This document shows, piece after piece, positions 9,295 through 20,648 of a stretch of DNA of 64,000 nt. The stretch is from Aquisalimonas sp. (lineage in GTDB: Bacteria; Pseudomonadota; Gammaproteobacteria; Nitrococcales; Aquisalimonadaceae): NCBI RefSeq assembly GCF_007120195.1, contig NZ_SKOG01000145.1:1-64000 (forward strand). The letters run 5' to 3'. Within the stretch, counting starts at the first letter, position 1; each line of letters begins with the position of its first letter. Under the pieces are notes generated by a model. The model was given only the letters and a program-made list of their open reading frames with translations. It did no database searches and was not told the origin of the DNA. The position numbers and the translations under genes are program-made.

Positions 9295-10590
9295 TTAAGG
9301 CGAGCTGCCATCGCGATCGATGGCGCGATGGCCGATGTCGCGCCGATAATAAACGCCGTCCCAGTGGATGGCTTCCGCCAGCCTATAGGCGTGGGCCTGA
9401 GCATCCTGCACAGTCGCTCCGAGCGCACAGGCAGACAACACCCGGCCACCGCTGGTCACGATGTTGCCGGCGGCGTCGCGGGCTGTACCGGCGTGGAACA
9501 CCTTGGCACGGGGCGATTCCCGCTCCGGCAACCCCTGAATTAAATCACCTTTGCGATAGCGACCTGGGTATCCGCCGGCCGCAAGCACGACGGCCAGGCT
9601 CGCCTCGGGCGTCCACTCCGGCGTTACGGTGTGCAGCCGGCCATCAATGGCCGCATCGCAGAGCTCCGTGAAGTCCGAGCGGAGCCGCATCAGCAGCGGC
9701 TGGGCTTCCGGGTCGCCCAGGCGGCAGTTGAACTCCAGCACCCTGGGCACGCCGTCGGGCGTAATCATCAGCCCGGCGTAGAGGAAGCCCGTGTAGGCAT
9801 GGCCCTCCCGGGCCATGCCTCGAACCGCCGGTTCTATGATCTCCCGCATGACCCGCTGGTGCACCGCCGGAGTAATCACCGGCGCCGGCGAATAGGCGCC
9901 CATACCACCGGTGTTCGGACCGACATCGCCGTCATCCCGCGCCTTGTGGTCCTGTGACGTAGCCAGGGGCAGCACGTGCTCACCGTCCACCAACACGATG
10001 AAGCTCGCCTCCTCGCCCTCCAGAAAGTCCTCCACCACCACGCGCGCGCCGGCATCACCGAAGGCGTTCGCGTCCAGCATGCGCTCCGCCGCCGCGAGGG
10101 CGGCATCAATGGTATGCGCCACCACGACCCCCTTGCCGGCGGCCAGGCCGTCCGCTTTTACCACCAAGGGCGCATCACGCTCGGCGATGTAGTGATGCGC
10201 CTGCGTGGAATCGGTGAAGGTGGCAAACTGCGCCGTGGGGATATCGTGGTGGCGAAGGAATTCCTTGGCGAACGACTTGGACCCCTCCAGCTGGGCCGCC
10301 GCCGTAGTGGGGCCAAGGCACCGCAGCCCGGCATCGCGGAACGCATCCACCACACCCGCAACCAGCGGCGCCTCCGGCCCGACCACCGCCAGATCCACGG
10401 CGTAGTCCCGGGCCAACGCCACGAGTGCCGGCACATCCTCGGCGCCCACCTGGACGTTGGTGCATTTCGGCTCCAAGGCCGTACCCGCGTTCCCGGGTGC
10501 GACGTACACCCGCTCCACACGCTCCGAACGGGCCGCCGCCCAGGCCAAGGCATGTTCACGACCGCCACCGCCGATAATGAGTATGTTCAT
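9295..10590 (-). CDS. purD: Phosphoribosylamine--glycine ligase
   Basis: ILIIGGGGREHALAWA, VVKADGLAAGKGVVVA, DHKARDDGDVGPNTGGMGAYSPAP. Confidence 0.96.
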   Translation of the reverse strand: MNILIIGGGGREHALAWAAARSERVERVYVAPGNAGTALEPKCTNVQVGAEDVPALVALARDYAVDLAVVGPEAPLVAGVVDAFRDAGLRCLGPTTAAAQLEGSKSFAKEFLRHHDIPTAQFATFTDSTQAHHYIAERDAPLVVKADGLAAGKGVVVAHTIDAALAAAERMLDANAFGDAGARVVVEDFLEGEEASFIVLVDGEHVLPLATSQDHKARDDGDVGPNTGGMGAYSPAPVITPAVHQRVMREIIEPAVRGMAREGHAYTGFLYAGLMITPDGVPRVLEFNCRLGDPEAQPLLMRLRSDFTELCDAAIDGRLHTVTPEWTPEASLAVVLAAGGYPGRYRKGDLIQGLPERESPRAKVFHAGTARDAAGNIVTSGGRVLSACALGATVQDAQAHAYRLAEAIHWDGVYYRRDIGHRAIDRDGSSP

Positions 10591-10637
10591 AGAGCGCCTG
10601 CGTCTACTTGCTCGATGGGTTCCGTACGCTTCGGCGG

Positions 10638-12224
10638 TCAGTGCCGAAAATGACGCATGCCGGTGAACACCATGGCCAGGCCATGCTCATCCGCCGCCGC
10701 AATGACCTCATCATCGCGCACGGAGCCGCCAGGCTGGATGACCGCGCGGATACCCGCCTCCGCCGCCTGATCGATGCCGTCGCGGAAGGGGAAGAAGGCG
10801 TCCGAGGCCATGACCGCGCCACGCACCTCGAGCCCGGCATCCACGGCCTTGTCACGCGCCAAGCGTGCGCTCCAGACGCGCGACATCTGCCCGGCACCAA
10901 TACCGATGGTCTGTCCATCGCGGCCGTAGACAATCGCGTTGGACTTGACGAACCGCACCACCTCCCAGACGAAGCGCAGGTCGCGCAATGTATGGGCGTC
11001 GGGCCCCACCTGGCTCACCACCTGCAACTGCGCATCGGCTACGCGGGCACTATCACTATCTTGCACCAGCAGCCCGCCCGTGACGCGCTTGAAGTCCTGC
11101 TGCCCTTGGCGTTGCGCCGGCCACTGGGCGCAGCACAGCAGGCGCACATTCTTGCGTGCGGCGACGATTCCGGGCACATCATCGGCGACCCCCGGGGCGA
11201 TGATCACCTCCACAAACTGGCGTTCGACGACCAGCCGGGCGGTGTCAGCATCGAGGGGCCGATTGAAGGCAATAATACCGCCGAAAGCGGATGTCGGATC
11301 GCAGGCGAAGGCGCGCCCGTAGGCGGTGCGCACATCCGTCGCCTCGGCGACCCCACAGGGGTTGGCATGCTTGACGATCACGCAGGCGGGCTGCTGAAAG
11401 CGCTTAACACACTCCAGCGCCGCGTCCGTGTCGGCGACGTTGTTGAAAGACAGCGCCTTGCCCTGGAGCTGACGCGCCGTGGCAACGCAGGGTTCAGCGG
11501 GCAGCTGCTCCCGGTAGAAGGCAGCGCGCTGGTGCGGGTTCTCGCCGTAGCGCATCTCCTGCGCCCGCAGGAACCGCAGGTTGAGCGTGGCAGGGTAAGC
11601 CTCCGGCGCCGGCTCCCGGTTCAACCGGGCCAGATAGGCGGCGATGGCGCCGTCGTACCCGGCCGTATGCTCGAAGGCCTTGACGGCGAGCTCGAAGCGC
11701 AGCGCAAAGGTCAGGCCGTCGTCGCGAGCCAGCTCCTCCAGCACCCGGTCATAGTCCCCCGGGTCCGTCACCACGGCGACGCCGTCATGGTTCTTGGCCG
11801 CTGCGCGGACCATGGCCGGTCCGCCGATATCGATGCTCTCCACGGCGTCGGCGAGGCTGCAGTCCGGCTGCGCCACGGTCTGCTCGAAGGGATACAGATT
11901 CACCACCAACAGGTCGATGGCAGCGATGCCGTGCTCGGTCATAACGGCGTCATCCGTCTCGCGGCGACCGAGTAGCCCCCCGTGGATCTTGGGATGCAGC
12001 GTCTTGACCCGGCCGGCCATGATCTCAGGGAAAGCGGTGACGTCCGCGACGTCCCGCACGGCCAGCCCGGCCTCCCGCAGGGCGCGGGCCGTGCCGCCCG
12101 TCGAGATGAGATCCACGCCGCGGCGAACCAGGGCACGGGCGAAATCGACAATGGCGGTCTTGTCGGAGACGCTGATCAGGGCGCGGCGGACGGGGCGCAG
12201 ACGGGGAGAAGCACTCATTCCCAA
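10638..12224 (-). CDS. purH: Bifunctional IMP cyclohydrolase/AICAR transformylase PurH
   Basis: [68 protein letters not shown]. Confidence 0.96.
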   Translation of the reverse strand: MGMSASPRLRPVRRALISVSDKTAIVDFARALVRRGVDLISTGGTARALREAGLAVRDVADVTAFPEIMAGRVKTLHPKIHGGLLGRRETDDAVMTEHGIAAIDLLVVNLYPFEQTVAQPDCSLADAVESIDIGGPAMVRAAAKNHDGVAVVTDPGDYDRVLEELARDDGLTFALRFELAVKAFEHTAGYDGAIAAYLARLNREPAPEAYPATLNLRFLRAQEMRYGENPHQRAAFYREQLPAEPCVATARQLQGKALSFNNVADTDAALECVKRFQQPACVIVKHANPCGVAEATDVRTAYGRAFACDPTSAFGGIIAFNRPLDADTARLVVERQFVEVIIAPGVADDVPGIVAARKNVRLLCCAQWPAQRQGQQDFKRVTGGLLVQDSDSARVADAQLQVVSQVGPDAHTLRDLRFVWEVVRFVKSNAIVYGRDGQTIGIGAGQMSRVWSARLARDKAVDAGLEVRGAVMASDAFFPFRDGIDQAAEAGIRAVIQPGGSVRDDEVIAAADEHGLAMVFTGMRHFRH

Positions 12225-12286
12225 CGGAGTCCTCGCGGGTTGAACAGCACGGGGGTTGCAGTATAGCCGATCCGCAGGCGTCGGAA

Positions 12287-12589
12287 TCAGGTGCTGATGT
12301 CGTAGTGCAGAAGCTTCTTACGCAGGGTGCCGCGGTTCAAACCGAGCAGCCGCGCAGCGCGCGTTTGATTGCCGTGGCAGTATTCGAGAACGGCCCGCAG
12401 CAGCGGTGGCTCCACTTCCGCGAGCACGAGATTGTGCAGATCGCTGCATTCATGCCCATCAAGCTGGAAGAGATAATCCCGTACCGCGCCATCCACACAT
12501 GCCTGGATGGGCCCGACGCCGAGTTCCTCGTCGGCTTGCGCGTCGCCCTGCTGGAATCGACTGAGCTGCTCGTTCATTCCATCCATCAC
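12287..12589 (-). CDS. fis: DNA-binding protein Fis
   Basis: C-terminal [40 protein letters not shown] helix-turn-helix. Confidence 0.95.
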   Translation of the reverse strand: MMDGMNEQLSRFQQGDAQADEELGVGPIQACVDGAVRDYLFQLDGHECSDLHNLVLAEVEPPLLRAVLEYCHGNQTRAARLLGLNRGTLRKKLLHYDIST

Positions 12590-12694
12590 CTTGGATCACA
12601 CTCTCGGCTCGTGAGCCTAACGGGGGTCCGCATCATACCCCAAAGGCCTGCCCCGAGAAATGGCCGGCCACCCTCCGGGGCATGCGGTCCAACA

Positions 12695-13699
12695 TCAGCG
12701 CAGGTCGAACACGTACTGGTGTGCACCACTGCCCGGGTCTTCGAGCACCACTCGAACGCGCACCGCCACCCCTGGTACCATTCCGCGATGCCACCGATCG
12801 CGTTGCTCTGAATCCCCGAGGTAGTCCTCAGGATGGTACCAGCCTTCCCCGGCGACCTCCCGGCCATCATCCAGAAGCGTCAGCCCAAGCAACGGATAAG
12901 GTTGGCGGAAATCCGCTGCGTTGACCAGTGAGGCCGTGGCCACCAGCGCGCCCTCAATCTCCGCATGGGCGCTGACCTGCCCGTGCAGCAGCCGCAGCTG
13001 ACCCACGTCCCGCATGAGGGGCAGTTGGCAGCCGGCCACCGTGCAGAGTGTGTCCACCCAGGGCCGCCAGCGTGGATCCATGGCCAGATCCTCGCGTTTG
13101 ATGTAGGCCGCCTGCACAGCCAACGTGACCAGCAGCGCAACAATGCCCGCCAGCCAGAGCGGGTACCACCAGAGGCGACGCGGCGAGGCCGCAACCGGGG
13201 CGGCTTCGATCTCCTGGCGGTACAGCTCCTGCCAGTCCTCGGCGAGCCGGGCAGCGGTGTGCGCCGGCGCCTCCATAGGGTCATCGGCGGCCACAGCAGG
13301 GGCCGGCACGTCCGGCGTCTGGCCTGACGAGATGCGCGACGTGTCATCGGTACCGGGCGTGGCAGCCACACCGCGGCGGTGCGCATCGGCGTCACGCTCC
13401 TGCGGCCGGGGGGTTGAAGGCTGCGGGGGAGGCGCGCCGCGAGGGCGCCCGGGGACCACAGGTACCGGACCGGAGGTCCAGTCAATCTGCCGCTGCGGCC
13501 GGCGTTCGCGTGTCGCTGCCGGCTGCGGCAACCCGTCTTTCCCCGGCTCGGACCCCGGCTCGGAGGGGCCTGCTACCAGCCGGTCGCGGGCATCGAAGCG
13601 TTGTCGACAATGCCGGCAGCGCACCTGCGCGCTGGCCCCGGTGACCGCATCGTCCTCGATCCGGAACACCGTGGCGCACGATGGGCACTGCGTATACAT
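12695..13699 (-). CDS. DUF3426 / zinc-ribbon domain (MJ0042-type) membrane protein
   Basis: MYTQCPSCATVFRIEDDAVTGASAQVRCRHCRQRFDA zinc ribbon, one TM, conserved prmA/fis neighbourhood. Confidence 0.88.
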   Translation of the reverse strand: MYTQCPSCATVFRIEDDAVTGASAQVRCRHCRQRFDARDRLVAGPSEPGSEPGKDGLPQPAATRERRPQRQIDWTSGPVPVVPGRPRGAPPPQPSTPRPQERDADAHRRGVAATPGTDDTSRISSGQTPDVPAPAVAADDPMEAPAHTAARLAEDWQELYRQEIEAAPVAASPRRLWWYPLWLAGIVALLVTLAVQAAYIKREDLAMDPRWRPWVDTLCTVAGCQLPLMRDVGQLRLLHGQVSAHAEIEGALVATASLVNAADFRQPYPLLGLTLLDDGREVAGEGWYHPEDYLGDSEQRDRWHRGMVPGVAVRVRVVLEDPGSGAHQYVFDLR

Positions 13700-13738
13700 A
13701 CTAGTGTCCTGTAACCGCCCCGCTCGACCCGCGCCCGG

Positions 13739-14629
13739 CTACATTGCCCCGCTTCGCCGCACGCCCGGCAGTAATGTCCAGCCGTCCTTGAACCGAGGCC
13801 TGTCGAAGTCCACATGGTCGGCGTATGCGGCGGTGACGGCACCCGTCTGCTGTTCGAGAATACCGGACAGCGCCACCCGGCCACCGGGTCGTATGAGGGC
13901 CGTCAGGCGCGGCGCGAGTTCTATGAGCGTGCCCGAGAGGATGTTCGCCACCAGGACCTCCGCCACCGGCAGAGCAGGCTCCTCGGCACCGTGCAGAAAC
14001 AGACGCGCCGAAACACCATTGCGCTGCGCGTTGTCGCGACTGGCCAACAGGGCCTGGCGATCGTTATCCACGCCATGGGCTTGCGCAGCGCCCAGGAGGA
14101 GTGCCCCGATGGCGAGGATGCCCGAGCCGCAACCGTAATCGAGCACGCGCGCACCCTCAAGCTGCTGGCGATCGAGCCAACTGAGGCATAGGGACGTGGT
14201 GGGATGGCTCCCGGTGCCGAAGGCCAGCCCGGGATCCAGCCGGATGGTGATGGCTTTAGGGTCGGGGGGCGAATGGGTGCTGGGGCAGACCCACAGCCGC
14301 TTGCCAAAGCGCATGGGCTCGAAGGCATCCATCCAGGCACGTTCCCAGTCCTGATCCGGAATTGTCTCTTCGCGCCAGTCCCTGATGATACCGTCGCCGA
14401 GGGTCTCTTCGAGCCGGGAGCGAATATGCGAGACGTTGGCGTCACCGTCGAATAATGCCATCACCACCACGGTATCCCAGAGGGGATTAGTGCCGAGATC
14501 GGGCTCCAGGATGGGCTCGCCGCCCGGATCCTGCAAGGTCACCGCATACGCACCCTGGTTGAGGAGCACGGGTTCGACGAAGGCACAGGCCTGCGCGGGC
14601 AGCGTGCACCGAATCTGGCGATGTTGCAT
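13739..14629 (-). CDS. prmA: Ribosomal protein L11 methyltransferase
   Basis: LDPGLAFGTGSHPTTSLCL, VLDYGCGSGILAIGALLLGA, ANILSGTL motifs; start placed at MQHRQIRC. Confidence 0.94.
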   Translation of the reverse strand: MQHRQIRCTLPAQACAFVEPVLLNQGAYAVTLQDPGGEPILEPDLGTNPLWDTVVVMALFDGDANVSHIRSRLEETLGDGIIRDWREETIPDQDWERAWMDAFEPMRFGKRLWVCPSTHSPPDPKAITIRLDPGLAFGTGSHPTTSLCLSWLDRQQLEGARVLDYGCGSGILAIGALLLGAAQAHGVDNDRQALLASRDNAQRNGVSARLFLHGAEEPALPVAEVLVANILSGTLIELAPRLTALIRPGGRVALSGILEQQTGAVTAAYADHVDFDRPRFKDGWTLLPGVRRSGAM

Positions 14630-14637
14630 GGACCGTC

Positions 14638-14970
14638 CTATTCGCCGCGTGCCACCAGATCCGCCGCCTGGGCGCGGGTAAAGAATTCGCCCTCGCGCTC
14701 GAAACCCGCCTCGAGTGAGGCCTTGACGCAGGTCACGTGGCCGCTGCTCCCACGCTCTGTCACGACCTCCGCCGGAAGCCCGTCGAGGCAATGAAACGGG
14801 CAGGGCGAACCCTTGGCGTTCAGCGAAGGATAGATCTCCCCCGTTTCGCCGTCCTTGAATGCAGGACGAAACCCCAGGCCGCGGTTGTTCTCGCTCACGC
14901 CGCCGGTGGCTCGATACGCCCGGTTTTCCTCTTCAAGACGCCGCTTGCCCATGACCTCTGCTGTTGCCAT
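14638..14970 (-). CDS. Conserved hypothetical protein; paralog of the protein at 34704-35165
   Basis: GVSENNRGLGFRPAFKDGETGEIYPSLNAKGSPCPFHCLDGLPAEVV...VKASLEAGFEREGEFFTRAQA aligns with the second copy in this window. Confidence 0.75.
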   Translation of the reverse strand: MATAEVMGKRRLEEENRAYRATGGVSENNRGLGFRPAFKDGETGEIYPSLNAKGSPCPFHCLDGLPAEVVTERGSSGHVTCVKASLEAGFEREGEFFTRAQAADLVARGE

Positions 14971-15232
14971 GAAGCCAACTCCGCCTACCGAATTGTGGGG
15001 CCGTGAGTCCATTTGAAGCCTTTAATCACCATCAATATGTTGCACTGCACGATGGCGCCAATTATAGGCTTGCTATTGCTCATGTCCACCCCCTGCGAAA
15101 CTTTGTTCGCAGAACCTTCACCTCCCATGGCACCACAGCCGGCGACACAATGCACCCCCTCGATGGGGTCAATCACGCTCACTCGTGACCGCGGCCACAA
15201 ATCGCAAACGGGCCCGTGGGCCGCGCACGGCC

Positions 15233-15769
15233 CTACCCGGCCTTGCTGTTGTGGCGCTCCACGGCGTCACGCAGCTCCTGGCGGGCCGCTTCGGCGCCCT
15301 TCCAGCCCTCAATCTTCACCCACTTGCCTTTCTCCAGGTCCTTGTAGTGCTCGAAGAAGTGCGCAATCTGATCCAGCACCAGCGGTGGCAGATCGGAGGG
15401 CTCCTTCACGTGGTCGTACAGCGGCGTGAGCTTGCTCACGGGCACAGCGATAATTTTCGCATCCTCGCCTGCCTCGTCGCTCATCTCCAGCACGCCCACC
15501 GGGCGAGCGCTGATCACCGAGCCCGGGATCAGGCCGAACGGTGCAATCACGAGCACGTCGGCGGGGTCACCGTCGCCACATAGCGTGTGCGGCACGTAGC
15601 CATAATTGCACGGATAGTGCATGGCCGTGTACATGAACCGGTCGACGAGCAGCGCGCCGCTGTCCTTGTCCACCTCGTACTTGACTGGATCAGCGTTCTG
15701 CGGAATTTCGATGATCACGTTGATGTCGTCCGGGACGGACTTGCCAGCGGGGATATTGTCAACATTCAT
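15233..15769 (-). CDS. ppa: Soluble inorganic pyrophosphatase (family I)
   Basis: [52 protein letters not shown]. Confidence 0.95.
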   Translation of the reverse strand: MNVDNIPAGKSVPDDINVIIEIPQNADPVKYEVDKDSGALLVDRFMYTAMHYPCNYGYVPHTLCGDGDPADVLVIAPFGLIPGSVISARPVGVLEMSDEAGEDAKIIAVPVSKLTPLYDHVKEPSDLPPLVLDQIAHFFEHYKDLEKGKWVKIEGWKGAEAARQELRDAVERHNSKAG

Positions 15770-15852
15770 AAGCGATTCCCTGTTGCGTCGTTGTCTCTAA
15801 GATGTGGACTGACGGCATGACCGTGGCAATTAACGAGTATTGTACAAAAAAC

Positions 15853-17115
15853 TCAGATGTCGAATGGTGTCCCCAGCCGTTTGGGCACGGACACATTCTT
15901 AAGCGTAACGTATTCAGGCAGACCGTCCCGGTATGGCGGGTAGTCCTCGCCCTGGATGAGCGGCTGCAGGTAACGGCGCCCAGCCTCGGTAATGCCAAAG
16001 CCGTCCTGGCGGATGTAGGAGGCGGGCATCTTGCGTTCGACGTTGGCCACCTCGCTCAATGGCACCTCACCGATGTCCCACTGGTACGGGTGATCGGCCA
16101 TGCGCACGATGGTGGGCATCACTGCATTGCGTCCGGCCAGCGCCATTTCCACGGCAGCGCGCCCGACGGCATAGGCCTGATCCACGTCCGTCTTGGAGGC
16201 AATATGGCGCGCCGCGCGCTGCAGGTAATCGGCGACGGCGCAGTGATGCTTGTAGCCGAGGGCATCTGTGCACATCCGCGCGATGACCGGGCCAACTCCA
16301 CCCAGTTGGGTGTGGCCAAAGGCATCCTGGCTGCCGGCGTCGGAAATGAACCGCCCCTGCTCGTCCCGCAGCCCCTCCGAGACGACCACCACGCAATAAC
16401 CAAAGCGCTCCACGCTATTCTTGACCGTGGCCAGGAAGGCATCGCGATCAAAAGGCACCTCGGGCAGGAGAATCACATGGGGCGGATCCCCCGGCTCCTG
16501 GGCGGCCAGCCCGGCAGCGGCCGCGATCCAGCCGGCATGGCGCCCCATAACCTCAAGCACGAAGAGCTTCGTCGAGGATTCCGCCATGGAGCGCACGTCC
16601 AGCCCAGCCTCACGGGTCGAGACGGCCACATACTTGGCGGCAGAACCGAACCCGGGGCAACAATCGGTGCCGGCCAGGTCGTTGTCCACCGTTTTGGGAA
16701 TACCCAGGCAGGTGATCGGATACCCCATGTGCTCGCCGAGCTGTGAGACCTTGAGCGCAGTGTCCTGAGAGTCCCCGCCGCCGTTATAGAAGAAGTAGCC
16801 GATGTCGTGGGCCGCGAACACCTCGATCAGGCGCTCGTATTCCAGCCGGTTTTCCTCCAGGCCCTTCAGCCTGTACCGGCAGGATCCGAATGCGCCGGCG
16901 GGTGTGTACCGAAGCGCGGCAATGGCTTCGACGGATTCCTGACCGGTGTCGATCATGTCTTCCCTAAGGGCACCCATGATCCCGTAGCGGCCCGCGTATA
17001 GGTGACCGATCTGGTCCGGATGCTGACGTGCGGCTTCGATCACGCCGCAGGCACTGGCATTCACAACGGATGTGACGCCACCGGACTGGGCGTACAAGGC
17101 ATTCCTTGGAGGCAT
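15853..17115 (-). CDS. pfp: 6-phosphofructokinase, probably pyrophosphate-dependent
   Basis: AQSGGVTSVVNAS, YFFYNGGGDSQDTALK, PKTVDNDLAGTDCCPGFGSAAKY, EVMGRHAGWIAA; adjacent to ppa. Confidence 0.9.
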   Translation of the reverse strand: MPPRNALYAQSGGVTSVVNASACGVIEAARQHPDQIGHLYAGRYGIMGALREDMIDTGQESVEAIAALRYTPAGAFGSCRYRLKGLEENRLEYERLIEVFAAHDIGYFFYNGGGDSQDTALKVSQLGEHMGYPITCLGIPKTVDNDLAGTDCCPGFGSAAKYVAVSTREAGLDVRSMAESSTKLFVLEVMGRHAGWIAAAAGLAAQEPGDPPHVILLPEVPFDRDAFLATVKNSVERFGYCVVVVSEGLRDEQGRFISDAGSQDAFGHTQLGGVGPVIARMCTDALGYKHHCAVADYLQRAARHIASKTDVDQAYAVGRAAVEMALAGRNAVMPTIVRMADHPYQWDIGEVPLSEVANVERKMPASYIRQDGFGITEAGRRYLQPLIQGEDYPPYRDGLPEYVTLKNVSVPKRLGTPFDI

Positions 17116-17407
17116 AGGCTGGCCCTCGCTGGCTTAAACTGAGCGAACTCTCCCTGGGCGCCACAACAAGCTCAGGCATCCCACGTACGACCTTAGCATG
17201 GCAGCGTCGCGAGCATGAGTGGTAGCCCCGCAGACACTGGAAGCGCCGCAAGGATAGCTCAAACCGCAGCCTTGTCGAAATCCGGCCGGTCAAGCCATTA
17301 GCGGCTACGCTCTTGAGCAAAGGCCGGCACGATTCCGGGACACCGCCCGCGAACACTGCAGACGGCCCGTGAGAAGGTCGCCGAAAAGACGTCAACCGGG
17401 AACCGCA

Positions 17408-17890
17408 ATGATGCAACTTGTCCACACCCTGATCCGTATTTGTCTGTTTCAGGAAGGACCGCAGGCCCTTCCCGCTGCCGCTGGCCTGTTGGCGGCGCTG
17501 GTCGCGCTGGGCTGGACCGCCAGTGTGCTGCTGCTCGACCAACTGGTCCCGGAAGGCATGGTGGCGGTGGAGGTCACCCTGGCGACGGGCTTCGCCCTGC
17601 TGTTCACGTGGCTGGCGCTAAGCCTGCGTGGCGGCACAGCGCGGTTTGTACAAACGGCGTCCGCGCTGTTTGGCACCGACCTGGTGGTGCTCCTGCCGGC
17701 GGCACCGCTGTTGCTCGCGACCGCCGATGGTGATTCGCCGGCCCTCCAGTTGGCGCTGCTGATTCTGTGGCTGTGGAGCATCGCCATCAAGGGGCATATC
17801 TTCCGCCATGCGCTGAACCTGCCCTTGGCCGGAGGTGTGCTGGTGGCGGTTGTCTATACCATGCTGTCACTGCTGGTCACCGGCCGCTGA
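17408..17890 (+). CDS. Small integral membrane protein of unknown function
   Basis: Several hydrophobic helices (LPAAAGLLAALVALGWTASVLLL; VEVTLATGFALLFTWLALSL; LALLILWLWSIAIKG); immediately upstream of mpl. Confidence 0.7.
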   Translation: MMQLVHTLIRICLFQEGPQALPAAAGLLAALVALGWTASVLLLDQLVPEGMVAVEVTLATGFALLFTWLALSLRGGTARFVQTASALFGTDLVVLLPAAPLLLATADGDSPALQLALLILWLWSIAIKGHIFRHALNLPLAGGVLVAVVYTMLSLLVTGR

Positions 17891-18037
17891 GCCCGCCCTT
17901 GCGGGCGCTCTACCCAAGGCATGACAGCTCCGGTAGCCTCTAACACGGGCGGCGACGAGCTATTTTTGCCGGCGCGCCACAGGCACCTCATGACGCCCAG
18001 GCTTGATGCACCCAATGCCACGGAGGCACGCTCCCCG

Positions 18038-19411
18038 ATGCACGTACACATTCTGGGCATTTGCGGCACGTTCATGGGCAGCCTGGCGCTGCTCGCGCGG
18101 GAGGCCGGGCATCACGTGAGCGGTTCCGACCGGGGCGTCTACCCTCCCATGAGCGACCTGCTGGCCACCCAGGGCATTGCCGTTGAGGCAGACGATGATC
18201 CGGGACAGCTGGAGCCGGCGCCGGATTGTGTCATCATCGGCAACGTCCTCTCCCGCGGCCATCCTCTGGTTGAGTCCGTGCTGGACCGCCGCATTGCGTA
18301 TACCTCTGGACCGCAGTGGCTTGCCGACCACCTACTGCGGGGCCGCTGGGTCCTGGCCATTAGCGGCACCCACGGCAAGACCACCACGGCCGGAATCCTG
18401 GCCTGGCTGCTGGAAAACGCGGGGCTGGAGCCTGGGTTTCTCATCGGGGGCGTCCCCGGGAATTTCGATGTCTCCGCACGGCTGGGCGGCGGCCCGTTTT
18501 TTGTCGTCGAAGCGGATGAATACGATAGCGCCTTTTTCGATAAGCGCTCCAAATTCGTCCACTTCCGGCCACAGACACTGGTGATCAACAATCTGGAGTT
18601 CGACCACGCGGACATCTTCCCCGATCTCGCAGCCATCCAGCGCCAGTTCCACCACCTGGTGCGCACCGTCCCGCCGAGTGGCCGCATCATCGCCCCGGTG
18701 CAGCATCCCGGCGTGCGCCCCGTGCTGGATATGGGCTGCTGGAGTGAGCTGGAAGCATTGGATGACCCCGCCGGCTGGCACCTGCAAGCCGCGGATGGCG
18801 GCTACGCGGTAGCCCAAGGGGAAGTCCTCCACGCCCCGATGCGGTGGTCACTTCACGGCCGCCACAACGCATCCAACGCCCTGGCCGCGCTGCTCGCCGC
18901 GCGTCACGCGGGGGTACCGCTCGATCAGGGGCTGAAATCGCTGGCCGGGTTTCGGGGCTTGCGCCGACGCCAGGAGCTGCGCGGGGAGGTCAACGGCATC
19001 CAGGTGCTGGATGATTTCGCCCACCACCCGACAGCCATTCGCGCCACGCTGGAGGCGCTTAAGCCGGCTCGGCCGGGCCGCTTGCTCGCCGTGCTGGAAC
19101 CGCGGTCGAACACCATGCGCCTGGGCACCCAGCGGCGCGCTATTCCGACGGCCATGGCAGCGGCGGACGCCGCCTTTTTGTTTCAGCCGCCGGGGATCGA
19201 CTGGTCGGTCAGCGAGCTGCTCGACGCCATGCCGATGCCCACAGCCTGGGCCACGGAGCTGGATACCCTGGTGATGCACATCGTCGACGCGGCGCGACCG
19301 GGCGATACCATCGTCGTCATGAGCAACGGCAGCTTTGGCGGCATCCACAACAAGCTCCTGGATGCCCTGGCCGCGTATCACCAATTGCCAGTGGAGCACT
19401 GCGGATCATGA
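18038..19411 (+). CDS. mpl: UDP-N-acetylmuramate:L-Ala-gamma-D-Glu-meso-DAP ligase
   Basis: [81 protein letters not shown]. Confidence 0.94.
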   Translation: MHVHILGICGTFMGSLALLAREAGHHVSGSDRGVYPPMSDLLATQGIAVEADDDPGQLEPAPDCVIIGNVLSRGHPLVESVLDRRIAYTSGPQWLADHLLRGRWVLAISGTHGKTTTAGILAWLLENAGLEPGFLIGGVPGNFDVSARLGGGPFFVVEADEYDSAFFDKRSKFVHFRPQTLVINNLEFDHADIFPDLAAIQRQFHHLVRTVPPSGRIIAPVQHPGVRPVLDMGCWSELEALDDPAGWHLQAADGGYAVAQGEVLHAPMRWSLHGRHNASNALAALLAARHAGVPLDQGLKSLAGFRGLRRRQELRGEVNGIQVLDDFAHHPTAIRATLEALKPARPGRLLAVLEPRSNTMRLGTQRRAIPTAMAAADAAFLFQPPGIDWSVSELLDAMPMPTAWATELDTLVMHIVDAARPGDTIVVMSNGSFGGIHNKLLDALAAYHQLPVEHCGS

Positions 19412-20037
19412 GGCTGCGCGAGCACGGCGTAACCCTGGCGTTCACCGGCGCATCCGGTGCGCAGTACGGCTTCCGGTTGCTGGCCTGCCTGCTGGCCGCG
19501 GATCGGCCGGTGCAACTGCTCATCTCGGATCCGGCCCGCGTGGTCATCGGCACGGAAACCAACGAACAGCTCCCGGGCCGCAACCGTGACGCCGAACGCC
19601 TGCTCACGCAGCGCTACGGCGCCCACGATGGACAACTGCGCGTGCTCGGGCAAAACGAGTGGACCGCCGCCTGCGCCTCCGGTTCCGGCGCACCGCGGCG
19701 CATGGTCATCTGCCCCTGCACCACGGGCACGCTGGCAGCCCTGGCCGCCGGCACCAGCAACAATCTCATCGAACGCTCGGCAGATGTCGTCCTCAAGGAA
19801 CGCGGCGACCTGATCCTCGCTCCACGGGAGATGCCGTTCTCCACCATCCACCTGGAGAATATGCTGCGGCTGAGCCGCGCCGGGGCCACGATCATGCCGC
19901 CAAACCCTGGTTTTTACCATCAGCCCCAGCGCATCGAGGATCTCGTGGATTTTGTCGTCGCCCGCATCCTCGACCACTTGCATATCTCCCAGGATCTCAT
20001 GCCACGCTGGGGCGAGGCACGGGGACCCACGCAGTGA
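19408..20037 (+). CDS. ubiX: Flavin prenyltransferase UbiX
   Basis: [67 protein letters not shown]. Confidence 0.94.
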   Translation: MRLREHGVTLAFTGASGAQYGFRLLACLLAADRPVQLLISDPARVVIGTETNEQLPGRNRDAERLLTQRYGAHDGQLRVLGQNEWTAACASGSGAPRRMVICPCTTGTLAALAAGTSNNLIERSADVVLKERGDLILAPREMPFSTIHLENMLRLSRAGATIMPPNPGFYHQPQRIEDLVDFVVARILDHLHISQDLMPRWGEARGPTQ

Positions 20038-20639
20038 CGCTGCAGCAGCCGGTGGTCCGGGACGCGGTGCCCATATTTCCCCTCAGAACGGTGTTGTTCC
20101 CCGGTGGCCCGCTGCCGCTGCGCATCTTCGAGGCGCGCTACGTGGACATGGTCAGCCGCTGCCTGCGTCAGGACACCACCTTCGGCGTGTGCCTGATTCG
20201 TGAGGGGAGCGAAGTGGGAGAAGCGGCCACGCCGCATCTGCTGGGCACGCTGGCGCACATCGTGGACTGGGAGCAGGGGCAGGACGGGCTGCTGGGTATT
20301 CTCGCCCTGGGCACCGAGCGATTTCGCATCAGCCGCACCTGGCTGGCACCTGACCGGCTGCGCCTGGCGGAGGTCCATGTGGCGCCGTCAGCGGCAACCG
20401 CGCCGCTACCCCCGCAACCCGAGGACATCACCATGCTCCTGGAGCGCATCATGGCCATGAGCGAGCTGGGCTACGATCACTGTACCCGCAACGATCAGGA
20501 CGCCGAGTGGCTCAGCGGGCGCCTGGCGGAGGCTATGCCGATCACACTGGGACGCAAACAGCAGCTCCTGGCCATGGACAACCCCATGGACCGTCTGCTT
20601 GCGCTGCGAGCGTTGCTCCCGCAGCTCTGCCTGCCGTGA
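20034..20639 (+). CDS. LON peptidase substrate-binding (LON N-terminal) domain protein
   Basis: [29 protein letters not shown]...[13 protein letters not shown]; likely GTG start overlapping ubiX stop. Confidence 0.88.
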   Translation: MTLQQPVVRDAVPIFPLRTVLFPGGPLPLRIFEARYVDMVSRCLRQDTTFGVCLIREGSEVGEAATPHLLGTLAHIVDWEQGQDGLLGILALGTERFRISRTWLAPDRLRLAEVHVAPSAATAPLPPQPEDITMLLERIMAMSELGYDHCTRNDQDAEWLSGRLAEAMPITLGRKQQLLAMDNPMDRLLALRALLPQLCLP

Positions 20640-20648
20640 ACCGCGGAA

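Noticed and set aside
10608-11975. 455-aa plus-strand ORF opposite purH
   Set aside because: Shadow ORF of purH.
15013-15429. Hydrophobic small ORF (MKPLITINMLHCTMAPIIGLLLLMSTPC...) upstream of ppa
   Set aside because: Runs antisense into ppa, has no clear RBS, and the C-terminal half is shadow sequence.
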